Shown here: positions 1 through 12,300 of the stretch, one piece after another
Layout of the letters: every line of letters begins with the position of its first letter
Numbering within the stretch: the first letter of the stretch is position 1
Assembly (NCBI GenBank): GCA_036768485.1
Contig: JAVLUZ010000154.1
Coordinates: forward strand, 43,170,284-43,234,283
Direction of reading: 5' to 3'
DNA from: Mermis nigrescens
Lineage: Eukaryota; Nematoda; Enoplea; Mermithida; Mermithidae
Length of the DNA stretch: 64,000 nt
Position numbers and translations under genes: made by a program
Notes under the pieces: generated by a model
Databases searched by the model: none
What the model saw: only the letters and a program-made list of their open reading frames with translations
Told to the model about the DNA's origin: nothing

Positions 1-138
1 AACGGACGCTAGTAAAGAATGAAGTTGCCGACGCGGTACTGATCTTGCGCAATTTAGTCCAGCATGGGAAAATCAAGAGGAGCTTAGATCGAAAATGATC
101 ACTGGACAAACAGTACAATGGAAAGTTGAGAGTTTTTC
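1..138 (-). CDS. GPCR exon 5 (partial): end of TM7, helix 8, C-tail
   Basis: The acceptor TTTCAG at 139-140, after a 172-bp intron, is phase 1 and completes a Gly codon: V-GKTLNFPLYCLSSDHFR. The TM7 length across the junction equals that of typical family members. The cytoplasmic tail continues in frame to base 1 and off the window. Confidence 0.87.
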
Positions 139-3100
139 CTGAAAGAAATACAGAAAAAGCTAGCCGTCTGAAAAATAAAGCAATAAAAATATAAAATGTA
201 AAACATGAATATAGAAAACGTTGCCGAAATAAAAACCTGTATGACTTTCAACACACTTCAAAAACCTAAGAATTTTATCTGCAAGTTCAATGATTTTTAT
301 ATTAACTTACCGACGATAACCAAAAAGTTCGATGCATGAGCCAATGTCAATATGGTTTTGTTTCCGATCTTCTGTTTTTGTGACATAGACAATTCGGCCA
401 CATGAAGGATGGCAGATGGCAAATTGAACAATAAGAAGGCCGCAACAATAGCAACTACCATTACAGTAATTTTTCGTTGGGTGTCTACGCCTGAATGATC
501 GCCCTGAATTGGTAATAGTAATAATTGAAGCTATGTTGTAATAATTTAGATTTTTCCCGATGGAATTGTTCAGTATGGGAAGCATTATTACAAAATTTTG
601 TGGACGAAAACTTCAAATAAAACTTGATTTTTCTCGAGAGCTTTATGTGTCAGTAATCACCATCAGACACGCACTTGAAATGTTCAAAGGGGTTGTAGAT
701 CCCTTAACATAAATGAATTCTAAGTTTTCTGTACAACGTAAATAAAAAAGGCCAAAATTGATGTAATGATGTAAGGGTGCACTGCCAGTTAACACGGTTT
801 CTACAAGGCTTTATCCTTTTGGATCGGCCAGTCATAATCGTGCAGTCGGCCCAGAACGCACTTAATTATCGCTTATCTACAGAATGCTTATTTTGTGTTT
901 ATTGCTTTAAACTTATTTGTTTTATGCTGTCAACCATTTTTGCTAATGAAAAGTATAATTAGACGATGGAATGTATAAACGATGAGAATGGCGATAGGAA
1001 GAAATAGGGCACGTTTAGGTGTACAGAAGCTGCTGGGATCCAGGCGGCACCCCAATCAACCTCCGGATATCACAGTGTCAATGGGAAAACGGGAAAAATA
1101 GGTAGCTGCTAGGTACCATCTTGAGTACCTACCTAAAAACATAGGCGTATCCAGGGGAGGGCATTGGGGACACATGCCCCCCCAAATTTTTCAGGAATAT
1201 TGTTGATTTTTCTGTTGCAATAATGTGTGTCCAAAAAACTGAGTTCAAAAACGGCAAAAACGTCAAAAATTTTCGGCGCTTCGCGCCGAGTCATTATTAT
1301 TTATTATTATATGGATCCAATGAATTTGAAAGCTTGACTCAGCTAAAATAATCCAGCACTTCACATCCCTTTAGTAATTTAATGCACTATTTGTTCGTTG
1401 AATGAAACTGCGCATTCTTGTTGAGCATAAGTGCGAAAATGATTGTGTACTACTTTGTCTATTCTCTGCTTTGTTTGTCTTTTGTGTACCAGTTTATCTA
1501 ATCTTTGCTGTGTTTGTCTTTCTTTACAAGGACACATAATCATATTTTAAATGAAAGGAATGGCCAAATTTTCTTATGTTTTTGAGCATTTCCTGTTTTC
1601 TGAACTGCATCTTGTTAATAAGAAGGCCACAAATGGGTCTGAAAACGGTAAGAACAAAATTTTCATTGATACATTTTTCTATATCTTATTGGCAGCGACC
1701 CGTCTCTGCGCTATGTAATTAGCAAAGGTCGAAAAACGCATTTCAGCTTAGATATTTTGTGCAATGTAGGAGTTCATCGATTTTAAGTGTTTTTGGGCTT
1801 GACTCAGAACCGAGATTTGGCCGATTTTGCGAAAATTTTAACGTTACTATTCAGCATTAAAATGGTTTTTTACGAAATTTTCTGGGACTCAACCCCGGAC
1901 CCCGCTGGGAACGCTTAAGCGCACCACCCTAGACCTCCCACAGCCGTAAAATCTCGTGTGCTACGAGATTTTAGGGAGAACAAGCCAGGTAAAAGGGTTA
2001 GGAATTTCTGCATTAATTAATCTTTTTTGTATGATTTAAGCGGTATAAATTGAGTTAAAACTGCAAAAACGTCAAAAATTTTCCGGCGCAGTTACTGTTC
2101 TTTCTTTTTGTGAAGCTTCAGCATTGCGTTTAAAAGCTTGAATCACTTAAAATATCTTCAGACAAAATTAGTAATTCGCAGTTTTCTTGTTAGAAGCTTG
2201 AACTGTCAAAATTATTTTGAACGAATTTGATAATTTTCTGCTCTGTCAGACTATTAGTATTCATAGAGCTACAAAATGTTAAGGGCGGTAAAAAATGACT
2301 AAATTTCTTGGCACTTTGCGCCACTTATGATTTCCGAAGTGTTTGTCAATAGAAAGGCCGTAAATTCTAAATCAAAACGGTAAAAATTCCAAAAATTTTC
2401 GGCACTTCGCGCCGCTTTACACTTTTTGTATTTTTGATCGTCAAGGTCGAAAAACTCAGTTTTACTATACATAACGTTACTGGCATTCAATGCAGTCTTA
2501 AAAATTTTTGTTTATGCCCCCCGAACCAAAATCCTAGCTACATCTCTGCCTAAAAACGCAATAATAGGCGGAGGATCCAATAAAGAATTGTGTAGGGAAA
2601 CTCTTTAGGAAAAAATTTAAATAGCAGGCCAAAAATAATGGACTTTGAGGCACCAACAGCCAGAGAGCGTCCTATCTGGCAATCCTTAAAATTAATCTAT
2701 TTTTGAATATTTTCCGTTCAAAAGGTAAGGCGAAAAATATATACATAAAGTTCAAGTCAATTCGGCTGCTCTAGATTGCTTTTTATTTATAAACGCTAAT
2801 CAGCTAGCACTCATACAATAAGCAAGACATTCTAGTCGAAACACAAGACGAGCAGAGCCAAAGCATAGAGCATAGAGCAAGCCATTTAAAAAAATTGAGA
2901 ATGAATCAAACTTACAGTATAGTACGATGACCGATAAAATTCGAAAAGCAACTGCATGCTAATTAATTACAAGTTTTGATGAAAGCGAAAATCGTTGACA
3001 GCATAAAACGAATAAGTGTGAAGCAATTAAACATAAATTAGCACATTGTAGATGAGCGATATTTAAGTGCGTCAGGGCCGACTGCACGATTATGACTTAC

Positions 3101-6100
3101 CGATCCAAAAGGATAGAGCCTTGTAGAAACCGTGTAAGGTGGCAGTGCACCCTACAATGAGACCGGCCGGTCTATGAATAACAAGACTTTGGTCACGAGC
3201 AACCACATGTGCACGACACCATCGTGTCCCGACATTCCCACCGTCCCAGCATTACTACCGTCTCAACACTCTACCGTCCCAACATTCCTACGACGAAATC
3301 CCATTATTTCCAACCGCGAGTCGCAACATTCCCAGCGCGAGTCACAACAATTCTGATTGTCCCAACATTCCCACCGTTCCATCATTCCCACCATACCAAC
3401 ATTTTCATCATGGGTCCGAACATTCCCACCGTGAGTCCCGATATTCCTACCGTCCCAACATTCCCACCGTCCAGGCACAACATTCCCATCGTTCCAGCAC
3501 TCCCACTATTCCCAACCAGACATGCATATAGGGAGAGGAGGAGGGTTTGGGGTATAGACCATAGGTGGGCAGCATCAAAATTCAGGAGAGAAGTGGTGCA
3601 AGATTTTTAAAAGGTCAAAAATGGTCTTAAAAATAGTGGTATGACGAAAAACACCATTTTTCAATGTTTCTTATCGAACACTATCCATTGGCAGCAAAAA
3701 ATCGCGAAAAAGACAAGAAAAATATTCAAAAATTGAATTCCAGGGAGGGAGGTATTCGGCCTTTTGGAGGTGCATACCCCACACACGCCCACGTGTGGAC
3801 TAGACCCGAGAATGGAACTGAAAATTTTCTCATGGAAAAGAGGCAAAGTAAAGGCTAAAATCCAAAAATTTCTCTAAAAATGCTTCAAATTGCCCCAAAA
3901 CTGTGGATAAACGCAGTTATTACGCTATTTTAGAATTTTTATCAGTTTTTAGCGTCATTTTGGCCCAGGGATAGATCCATTTTTGACCCTCCCCAGAACA
4001 GCCATGCTATGCGTCTTAGAACCCAAAATGGCTATCGTCCCAACCTTCCCACCGCGAGTCGAGTCAACATTCCCACCACAAGACCCAACTTTGCCACTGT
4101 TCCAGCATTGCCACCGTTCCAACATTCCTATCGTCCCAACGTTCCCACCGCTAGTCCCAACATTGCCATCGTCTCAACATTCTCATACAATGGGTGTTGA
4201 TAGGCGGGAGATCAGACCCCTCAAAATGCAAACTCTCTAGAATTCAGCAGAGATCCCAAGATTATATTTGTGATACTTGTAGTGAGAATGTTGAAGCGAT
4301 GGGAATGTTGGGACTCGTGGTGGGAATCTTGGGACCCGCGGTGGAAATGTTGGGACTCGCGGTGGGAATCTTGGGACCTCGCGGTGGGAATGTTTGGCCA
4401 GCTCCCATAGCGCGGCCGGTCCAGAGGTCAGTCTGATTTATAGAGGCCAATGGTATAGATATATCAGGCTAAGATCGCTCACGAATGACATAATAGCGTA
4501 AAAACTAATTTAATTCACAATGTTTGATCAATTCAAAGCATGTTTGTAGACAAAGTTACTATTTACTTACAGCCTTGATTTTTGTTTTATTTCCGGCCCA
4601 AAAATTTTCCTGTTGAAACTCTAAATTACACGTAGGGGGCTCGGGGGGTTTAGACCATACCTGCGTGTGGGGGTTAGGGGGTATGCACCCCCCCCGAAAC
4701 CGAAATACTTCCACCCCCAGAAACCAAAATACCCCCCAGAATTCAATTTTTGAAATTTTTTTATTTTTTCGCAATTTTTGATGCCAATGGATAGTGCTCG
4801 ATGAGAAACGTTGAAAACTGGTGTTTTTTCGTAATATCACCACTTTTAAAACCATTTTTTGACTTTTGAAAAATTTTGCACCCCCAGCATTTTAGTGCCG
4901 CCCACCTATGGTTTAGACGCCTCGAGAATCCAGCAGGCCATGGGCACGCTTTTAGGACTTCCTCCAGAATTCGGCTACTGCCCAAGTGTGCTCAATTGAG
5001 TTGACCTCCTTAACTTACCTGATCATTCATGTCTGATCACAAAAATCACTTAGTCATTAATTATCTCGCCAACTAGCGTTAGGGAACTTTTGTTTTTTAT
5101 CGAATTAGCTCTTCCTGCCACGTCAAACATATTTATCTAAATACAATGCGATTCCGTCCGCATAATAGCTTTTTCTTAAATTTTTGCCAAAATAAAAAAG
5201 AGATTTAAAACCGATTTAACGATTAAAAACATGTAGAAAAGATAAATTCAGATTTTAAAGAATTGTTTCCCATTGAACTGACAGGAGAAAGAAGTTTCAT
5301 AAAGTTTTTATTTTTTGCATCTGAAACATTTGAATGATAACTTTTGATAATCGAAATAAGTAAAAATCAGGAACTTTTGATTTAAGAAACCGTAATGACA
5401 CAACGAAGGAACCAATGTATCTGAGATCTGAAGATCTGAAATATGACATGTCGTTTCGTCGCGAAATAAACAAGGAAAAAAAAAGAAAATTACTTGCGAA
5501 ATCGATCCCAATCGACTAATGTGTTTCCTTCCCACGCGCAAATAATGTAAAAGTAACATGTTCGACGCCAGTATAATTGTCAGTGGCAAGACCACATTAA
5601 GCACAGGTCCAAAGCTTACAGCTGCTATCACGACACCTAAATAAAAACAAGAGAGGTAAAATGTTCAGAAAACGTTTTTCTTATTTTGGCAAATATTCGT
5701 TTTTAAGAAAAATGCTTGAAATTTATCTTCTCTTCTTCGGATTTGTAGGCTATTCAAACACATCTGCAGCCTTTTGTTAGACTATAATTTTCTCAGCATT
5801 CTTAAAACAAATGCACAGGGCAATCATTCTAATCTCCGATCATTTTATAATTATAGTTTTAGATTAAATTGTGCATAAATTTGTTAGATAGTCTATTGAC
5901 TATCCGGAATTTAAATTGATGAAGAAGAAAAATAAATGATACTTTATTAGATATTGATCTAATTGACGATGCAGACTTACTTGATTAAAGCTAGAAAGTT
6001 AAAAATAGGCGAAGTTTTATAATAAAAGCAAACAAAACTTTTAGATTGAACACGAGAAACACTGCTACTAACGTTTTGAAAATCCACTGAAAACACAAAA

Positions 6101-9100
6101 AATTTATTTCTATGAGGATGCCCCCTTAGCAATAATAAATTAATCGATCATTTGAATTTTCAACATTTTCTGATGATTGCTTAAGCGAAAATGATAGGAA
6201 ATATATTTGCTCATAATTCAGTGAATTTCTCAAATTGGATGAGCACTTTAGAATAGCCCTCTTTGAATAAGTTAAAGCTTAAAATTTAAGAGTTTTGAGT
6301 GATAATAATCTAGAAATTAAGAAAAGTGCATTGAAATTAAATTGCGCCTAAGGAATTGAAGGAATAAAAAATGAAAATCGTATCTATTAAATTTTGTCAT
6401 CGTATTCCGAATTCACAATTTTTCAATGTCCCTACATTAAACAGCTACGACATTCTTTCATCAAATTTATAGAACTGGAATGTTACAGAACAAAACACAT
6501 TTATTTTTGCACAAGTATAAATTCAGCAAAAGTCAACAATATATCGCAAATAGCTTTCTATAAAAGCGATTATGTGTATATTACGAAAGAATAGAGCATA
6601 ATATTTTCAGAATAAATAATGAATTTTCGAAATTATTTCTGGTTTTTCAAGCAAGGCTAGCATCCTTAGCAAATTAGCCACTGGTCAAACCCACGTTAAT
6701 TCACAATTAGTTAGCAAATCGTTTTCTAATATTTCTAAAGTCCCAAACATCGAAATTATAGTCTACAAACTAGAAATTATTATTACCAAACATTGTCTCA
6801 TTCGGGCGGATGTGTTGAAGATAGTGAATGGATTTTATGGTACCGTTGCAATTCGGATGATTAACCTTATGCGTATACTGAAATAGACGGTACCACTGTA
6901 GGGATAATGTGAATAACCAAATCAGCAAAGTTAGCCCAATAAGCCGCTTTTTACTCCAAAAAGTACGCACAGACAACGGCCGCCATATGGCTAATAGGCG
7001 TTCAGCGGCCACTGCAACTGCAAACCTACAATCGTGCATACGAATTTAGTAGAGGTCAGACGTGTCTGATTCTTTCTATTTTTATTTTTTTATGATTCCT
7101 GATTAAACTCCCACTTATAAATTAATTTCATTCTAGGTCCGGTTTAATCAAATGCATTTAAAAATGGTGGTGTGGCAAAAAACACAATTGATTTCGAAGG
7201 GGTATTTTGGTTTCTGGGGGAGCATTCGGCCTTCTATGAAGGATGTATACCCCAAATCAACCCCCACGCCCGTGTGTGTATGTAAATAGTTTCAGACGTT
7301 ATTTTTTCAAGAAGATGAAACTAAGAATAAAAATCGTTCAAGTTAGGCCCTAGTTCTGAGTACAGTTTGAACTTGTAAGCGACCAGTCAGACGAGTCAGC
7401 GGAAACACGGATCGTGAAACGTTTGATGAATAGGAGTAGGTACTTATCTAGAAACCGATTCACACATCTAGAACTTAAGAGGAATTATGAGGGCAAAAAA
7501 GATTTTCAAGGGTTAGCTGTTCAAGTAGAATTCCAACAGTGACCGTCAGTAAAGTGATAGGACAACCAACTGATTTTTGAACAAATATAATTTAATACAT
7601 AATCCACTGAAAAACTTTTATTATATAGAATGTTTACGTTTCATGAAATATGAACGTGAATTTCAAAATATTTGCTTCAAAACTCCTAACTCATAAGCTG
7701 ACAAATGATAGGTAAGTGCAATAACAAAAGTTAAAATAACGCCTTATGTGCCCAGCATAGCCGATCTAGAAGTCAATCACAAAGCTTTTCTGAGCTAAAA
7801 CGGCTTCAAAAATTAGTATAAAACGTTTGAAACTATTATGAATGGCAATTTCTGTCGATTTTATGTATTTTTTGCCGAAAGTTCTCTATTTTTGTCCTTT
7901 GCTGGCCTTATTTTCCAAGAAAATTTTGCCTTTGGCCCTCTGAGAAGGAGATGTGAGCAGCACAGCATGGGCAGTCTAAGGGGTCAGCCGGTCAGAGAGG
8001 GCCAGCCGATCTGTGGAACAGCCGGTCTGGTAGTCAGCCAGAGAGCTTTTTCGAGCAAAAATGGTCATAAAGATTTTTATATTAAATCAGCGTAAAACTA
8101 TTTTGATTTACAGTTTAGCCGATTTTAAGCATTTTCGCTAAATAATTCTGATTTTCATCAATTCCTGGCTCTTATTTTCTCCAGAAAATTTTCAGTTTTT
8201 TCATTCTGGGGATAAAGACCAGATAGGCGCCTGTTGGGTTTTAGGTTCGAGACTCGCAAAATCGTAAAATGGAGGAATTGCTAGGAAGAATTAAGCAAAA
8301 TAAAGGCGAAATACGGAAGAAAATTGAGAGTTTCATGCAAAAGTGTTTAAAATTTATCAAAAAATATTGATATACTTTCTACACTAGTTTAACAACTGTA
8401 TCAATTTCTGAGACCGTTTTCCCTAAAAAAAACTCTCTACCTGAGCCCCTAGACCGGCCCATACTTCTATTTACTCCCCAAATTCGTGACTATGTGGGAT
8501 ATATGCCTTATGAATCCCCATTGCAAGCCTTGTCCTAGCTCTATCTCTTTGAAGTTCATGCAATATACATACTGCATAGAGGTTAGTAGTGGAGTTTGTT
8601 CACTTTCCTTATTGTTTCACTAGCACAGAGTTTGTCTCAAGGCTCCTCAAGGAATAAGAAAAAATGATCGTTTCATCATCAATCTATTGCTCGTGTACTA
8701 CGATAATTGTCTGAAGCTTATCGTGCAAGAGAAGCATATTGCCCTTAGCATGCGTTTGCATAATTTTCCTTCTGCCTCTAAATAATTAAAGCTACAGCCT
8801 TGACGTAGAATATTGCAACAAGCACAATGAGATATGGTATGTATTAATCTTTTAATGGTTACGAATTTAAAAAATACTCAATAAAAAATTTGCCAACACA
8901 ACGGATGTGCTTTTTTAAATTTAGCTAGAAATGATATGATTTATTGTTTTTATTCAAATTGAATTTTTAAATCGATAGAAGACACATCAGGGCAGTAATA
9001 AAGCTTTCATTCAGATTAGGGATAATCTTTTTTAGCATAATCATCTGCCTTACCATATCGAAGCAGATGAGAACCAATTACTGAGTATCAATAGGGTTTT

Positions 9101-9379
9101 CGTAACTCTGTAATAAAACGCCGTAAATACATCAATGTTGTGCAAGTGTTCGTGCGCCCTTAAATTGACGATTAACATCGAGTTGAAAAATAGCAAATCG
9201 GCGACGGCCATGCACGAGAGGAACCAATTACTTCTGCTCCTCATTTTTAACAAAACTATCAAATTAATTACGTTTCCGCCCACACCGAAAATGTACATGA
9301 TTGGAAAAATACGAGTTGCTATGAAATGCGGTGCTGTACCGGGCGTGTACGACATTCTCTGAACACAATGATCAGCCAT
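1..9379 (-). CDS. Class A (rhodopsin-like) neuropeptide-type GPCR, five exons, 3' end outside window
   Basis: Seen: exons 9379-9054, 7025-6787, 5636-5494, 503-311 and 138-<1 have GT/AG borders, and their phases (2,1,0,1) join without a stop into at least 346 residues. TM1 carries GGNVINLIVL (about residues 32-41). TM2 carries MAVADLLFF. TM3 ends in ERLLAIW (the DRY position, 117-123). TM4 is about 137-158, TM5 190-218 and TM6 248-271 with FNLPSAI. TM7/helix 8 reads NFPLYCLSSDHFR. Known: an NFxxY TM7 with CLSS..FR helix 8 and RSR between TM1 and TM2 is typical of invertebrate FMRFamide/myosuppressin-type peptide receptors. Inferred: a plasma-membrane receptor for a neuropeptide, G-protein coupled; the ligand cannot be named. 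Odd: the usual Cys at the top of TM3 is Thr, although ECL2 has a Cys and two N-glycosylation sequons (NGT, NET). The start at 9379 gives a short 23-residue N-terminus; an upstream exon is not excluded. Confidence 0.9.
311..503 (-). CDS. GPCR exon 4: ICL3, TM6, ECL3, first half of TM7
   Basis: The acceptor AATTCAG at 504-505 is phase 0. The frame reads DTQRKITVMVVAIVAAFLLF then NLPSAI (TM6, with FNLP in place of CWxP), a lysine-rich short ECL3 (SQKQKIGNK), then LTLAHASNFLVIV. The donor GTAAGT at 310 is phase 1. Another reading frame across this exon is longer, but it lacks helices and does not join the neighbouring exons. Confidence 0.87.
774..3153. mobile_element. Foldback-type element with about 170-bp terminal inverted repeats (intron of the GPCR)
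   Basis: The left arm (774 to about 945) begins AGGGTGCACTGCC. It is repeated inverted at about 2985-3153, ending GGCAGTGCACCCT; both arms share CTACAAGGCT and GATCGGC-like stretches. No transposase ORF is visible inside. A second element (1140-2548) is nested in it. A target duplication was not clear. Confidence 0.7.
1140..2548. mobile_element. hAT-like non-autonomous element with 8-bp target duplication
   Basis: The ends are CATAGGCGTATCCAGG and CCTAGCTACATCTCTG, imperfect inverted repeats with the CA...TG ends of hAT elements. They are flanked by CCTAAAAA at 1132-1139 and again at 2549-2556. The inside has several copies of a GGCGC-TTCG-GCGCC hairpin (near 1275, 2090, 2310, 2398), and there is no long ORF. 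Confidence 0.7.
3154..4435. mobile_element. Minisatellite-armed foldback element
   Basis: Tandem short units of the type CATTCCCACCGTCCCAA run on plus at 3221-3515 and 4035-4195, and on minus at 4285-4400. Near-palindromic GACCGGCCGGTC lies at about 3161, with a related CGGCCGGTCC at about 4412. The opposite orientation of the satellite at the two sides implies a fold-back structure. A hAT-like MITE (3560-3797) is nested inside. ORFs of 60-130 codons here are only satellite translations. Confidence 0.6.
3560..3797 (+). mobile_element. hAT-like MITE, CATAGGTGGGC family
   Basis: The ends are CATAGGTGGGC and CCCACGTGTG. The flanks GTATAGAC and GACTAGAC are a decayed 8-bp target duplication. The body is the conserved segment with CACCATTTTTC and GGTGCATACCCC. 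Confidence 0.75.
4656..4910 (-). mobile_element. hAT-like MITE, CATAGGTGGGC family, perfect 8-bp TSD
   Basis: Reverse-oriented copy flanked by GTTTAGAC at 4648-4655 and 4911-4918. Its ORFs on minus (up to 98 codons) recur as fragments in every family copy and are not genes. Confidence 0.82.
5494..5636 (-). CDS. GPCR exon 3: TM5 and start of ICL3
   Basis: The acceptor TTTAG at 5637-5638 gives phase 1 joining to exon 2. TM5 contains SFGPVLNVVLPLTIILASN, with a Pro at the usual helix position. It is followed by basic HYLRVGRKHISRL, then the donor GTAATT at 5493 (phase 0). The AT-rich, coding-like extension below 5494 is intron. Confidence 0.85.
6787..7025 (-). CDS. GPCR exon 2: end of TM3, ERL motif, TM4, ECL2
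   Basis: The acceptor TGTAG at 7026-7027 supplies the last base of the split Trp codon, so the frame reads SIW-FAVAVAAERLLAIWRPL. TM4 follows (RLIGLTLLIWLFTLSLQW). ECL2 holds NHPNCNGT, the only extracellular Cys I see there, and NET. The donor GTAATA at 6786 is phase 1. Confidence 0.88.
7745..8225 (+). repeat. Two tandem copies of a dispersed 200-250 bp repeat
   Basis: Units at about 7745-7960 and 7980-8225 share an AGCTTTT start, a TTTCGATTTTA-like centre and a TTTTCCAGAAAATTT-like end. Degenerate relatives lie at 3850-3990 (minus), 14640-14835, 17530-17660 and 33460-33695, often next to CCGGTC/GACCGG words. They are non-coding; the class is unknown. Confidence 0.5.
9054..9379 (-). CDS. GPCR exon 1: N-terminus, TM1, TM2, most of TM3
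   Basis: 108 codons plus two bases. The donor GTAAGG lies at 9053 and splits a Trp codon (phase 2). The N-terminus before TM1 is about 23 residues, with no signal peptide and no N-glycosylation site. TM1 (residues about 24-45) has the GN motif, TM2 (53-75) the AD pair, and TM3 starts near residue 89. The Met at residue 9 is an alternative start. Confidence 0.88.
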
Positions 9380-12300
9380 CTTGAATGTCTGTCCCGCTTC
9401 GCTATTAAACGTTAAAAAAGATTAATTTATCAATCAGCAATCGAAATTGAGTGAAATCGCAGCCATAATGAGTTTAGGACGTATTCCAGCAACATAACCG
9501 ATCATCGGTGAACTGTTATCCTATACTGAAATAAATAGAAAAATTCTAATTCCTGAAAATCACACAAATGACTTTATAACTGCCGTACTGCAACTCATAT
9601 AAGATGATGTGTTTAAGGAAGGTAATTTAAAAATGTTTGCGGTGTTCCAATCAATCTTTTCACTTCACTGTATGCAATCATACCAGTACACTGATTAATT
9701 TATTACAGAAATGAAAATCAGAAAAACTTGCATAAACGTGGGGTTTAGTGAGATACCTATTGAAGATCAGCATAGCTGGCCTTTGAATTTGAGAGGACGG
9801 AAATTCGAAATTGAATGTCTCAACAACCAGCTGGTAGATAGGCAAAATAATGGTGTTTTGGGCGTTTCTCAACGAGATCTAAACATTTAAGAAAGAAAAA
9901 CTTTTAAAAAATCCTTCTTAATTTCAATTATTATTAAACAAATATAATGCAGTTTAGGCTCATAAGCTCAAAAAGTGTGCTAAACTATTCTAGCGGTCTA
10001 ACAGATATGCTTTGAGAATTTTCAAATGTTTCCTTCGGGAACGGACTAGCTCCCCTATCCCCTCAGTGCTACGCCCGACTATTGAAATCGTAAAGTGGAT
10101 GAATGCAGGGCAAAAGGCACAAAAACTTAACCACAGCTTACGTAATATTTGTCCGTGAAAGAAGCTTTTCATCCAAAACAGTTTTTAGCAAATTTTCTGA
10201 CGTATTGGTCGTCTCTATCTTTTCTAGATTAATGTGACTTTTGCGAATCCCGTCTCTTTTTCGACGATCGCATTTGAAATCCATTGCATTCATCAATTTT
10301 TTTAAATTCTGACACATTCTAAACCGGCTCAAATGACTCTTCGACCTAAGCGCTTTGGGAAATTACGAATATTAAAAATAAGCTCGGTTAGAATGAAGAC
10401 TAAAAATCTCAAGTGTTTGAAATTTTGGGAAAGTGTGGCTATATAGGTTGAATCTTGTGACAAAAAGTAATGCGATTTGCGGTGTATCGAACCTTATTCG
10501 TACGATTTTCATGGAAACGTAGTACATAAAAATTAAATTGAAAAAATCAAAATCGAAATCGAGCAGGACGGATCACAAAAAATAAAATAAATATAACAAT
10601 ATAAGCCTGGAATAAATTCGCGGATCGCTTCCCAACCGATGGCAGCATTTCCGAAGATTAGGTAAACGTGATAAGAAAGAAATTGAAGATCCTGTTTAAA
10701 AAAAGTACTTAAATTTTGGAAAAAACCAAAAAAAATTTCTCATGCTGTAGACAGACGCTCAATCAACGAAAAATTGAAATCTCCGGGGGAGAAGTATTTG
10801 TTGAAAACGTCGTTCGAATGCCGTGAGAGAATCCTCGCGAGGATTATCAATGAGAGTATAACGATTTATAGTCCGTTTCATATAAGCTTCCGGTTTTCAC
10901 TTAAGAATTTTCAGCTGACGCGAACGAACAGCTTTCTGTAATCGCATTGAGTTGATTTATAACTACCGTTAGCTATCAGCTTACTATCGATAAAAATTTT
11001 CGAAAGAAACCTGCTATGTGAAGAAGACTATTAGTCAATAAGACAGAAAAAATCTACAAGCCATTCGCGATGTTTATTCTGAAAGTGAAGCATACTGTAT
11101 GTCAGGTTTGGGAATACATAACGCGACGATAAAAATTCTATAAGAGAATGTTATACATTTATTACGTTACAGCTTTAATTAATTACAACCTCATAAAGTG
11201 ATAACTGACTTCTGAATGTTTGTGACTGGTTCATTTCTAAAGAAAGTGTATTTCTAATCAATTTTTTTCATTAAGATCTGCAAAATATACAGGTAACATA
11301 TTCCAACATGATACTGAATGCCTAGCTCGGCCATCGTCTCAGCATTATTATAAGGTTTCCCAAAATGCACATGCAGATTGCTAGTGGAACCGAATCAAAA
11401 ATTTTTCATATACTTCCTCAAAATAAATATAAGGTATCGTAATTCATTATCGAAGAAATGACGCCTGCTCCTTTAATTTATCCTTTGTTTATCCTCATTC
11501 GTCTCATAAGAGCAATAGATTCAGCAGTAGACAGAAATAATTGCAAACCCCCTAGTTTCACTTCTTATTCTAATGTCCATTCAATGTTGAATCGGACGGA
11601 GGTTTTGCTTTCCCACCAGAAATTTTTTTGCCATCAAAAGTTTTGATTTTTCAAAAAATCGTAGAAAATGTGCTGTTTCAAGCGTTTTCAGCTATCTTTT
11701 AGCTCAAAACTATCAAATTTTCGCGAAATACTCATCTTTCGATAATCTATATTTCTTTAGATTTACGCGATTTTTTACATTTTTCTCAATTAAAATGTTT
11801 ATAAGATTTTAAAAAGGAAGAACATGGTCAGAAACGCCAAAAAATGTTGACGCATACCCATCTTTTTCGAGCCCAGAAAAACCATTTGAAAGAAGTTTTT
11901 TGGTTTCACCTCCCAGAGTTCCCATGCCGCGCATGTCTGATTAAGATAAACTCGAAAAATTCAATTTACGGATTAAAAATGATTTTAGAGAATCAGATTT
12001 AGAAATAATGCGCACTAACGAACTATCTTTGTTGCAAATTAAGCTGACCATCGGAACTCCACAATAGGCACATGTACTTTATTGTGAGTTGTGACTGTAA
12101 TACAGCTGATAATCGCATCGTATTCAAGCGAGTGAAAATAATCTCATTCGTTAAATATATAGTGGCAAAATTCTTCAACCTAACGAATAATTATTGTAAT
12201 TGCCTAATTTGTTAAGCCTTTAAAACGTTAAAACGTATGTTTGAGTCATTTGTTTATCAAAGCGCTACGAGTCATCCGTTTTGCCAATCAGTCGCTCGCG

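Noticed and set aside
1890..1950. tRNA-like words (GGGTTGAGTCC) on the minus strand inside 1140-2548
   Set aside because: No convincing A box or cloverleaf; too weak to list.
3209..3610. 133-codon Pro/Thr-rich ORF
   Set aside because: Reading of the CATTCCCACCG minisatellite; open in several frames because of the repeat unit.
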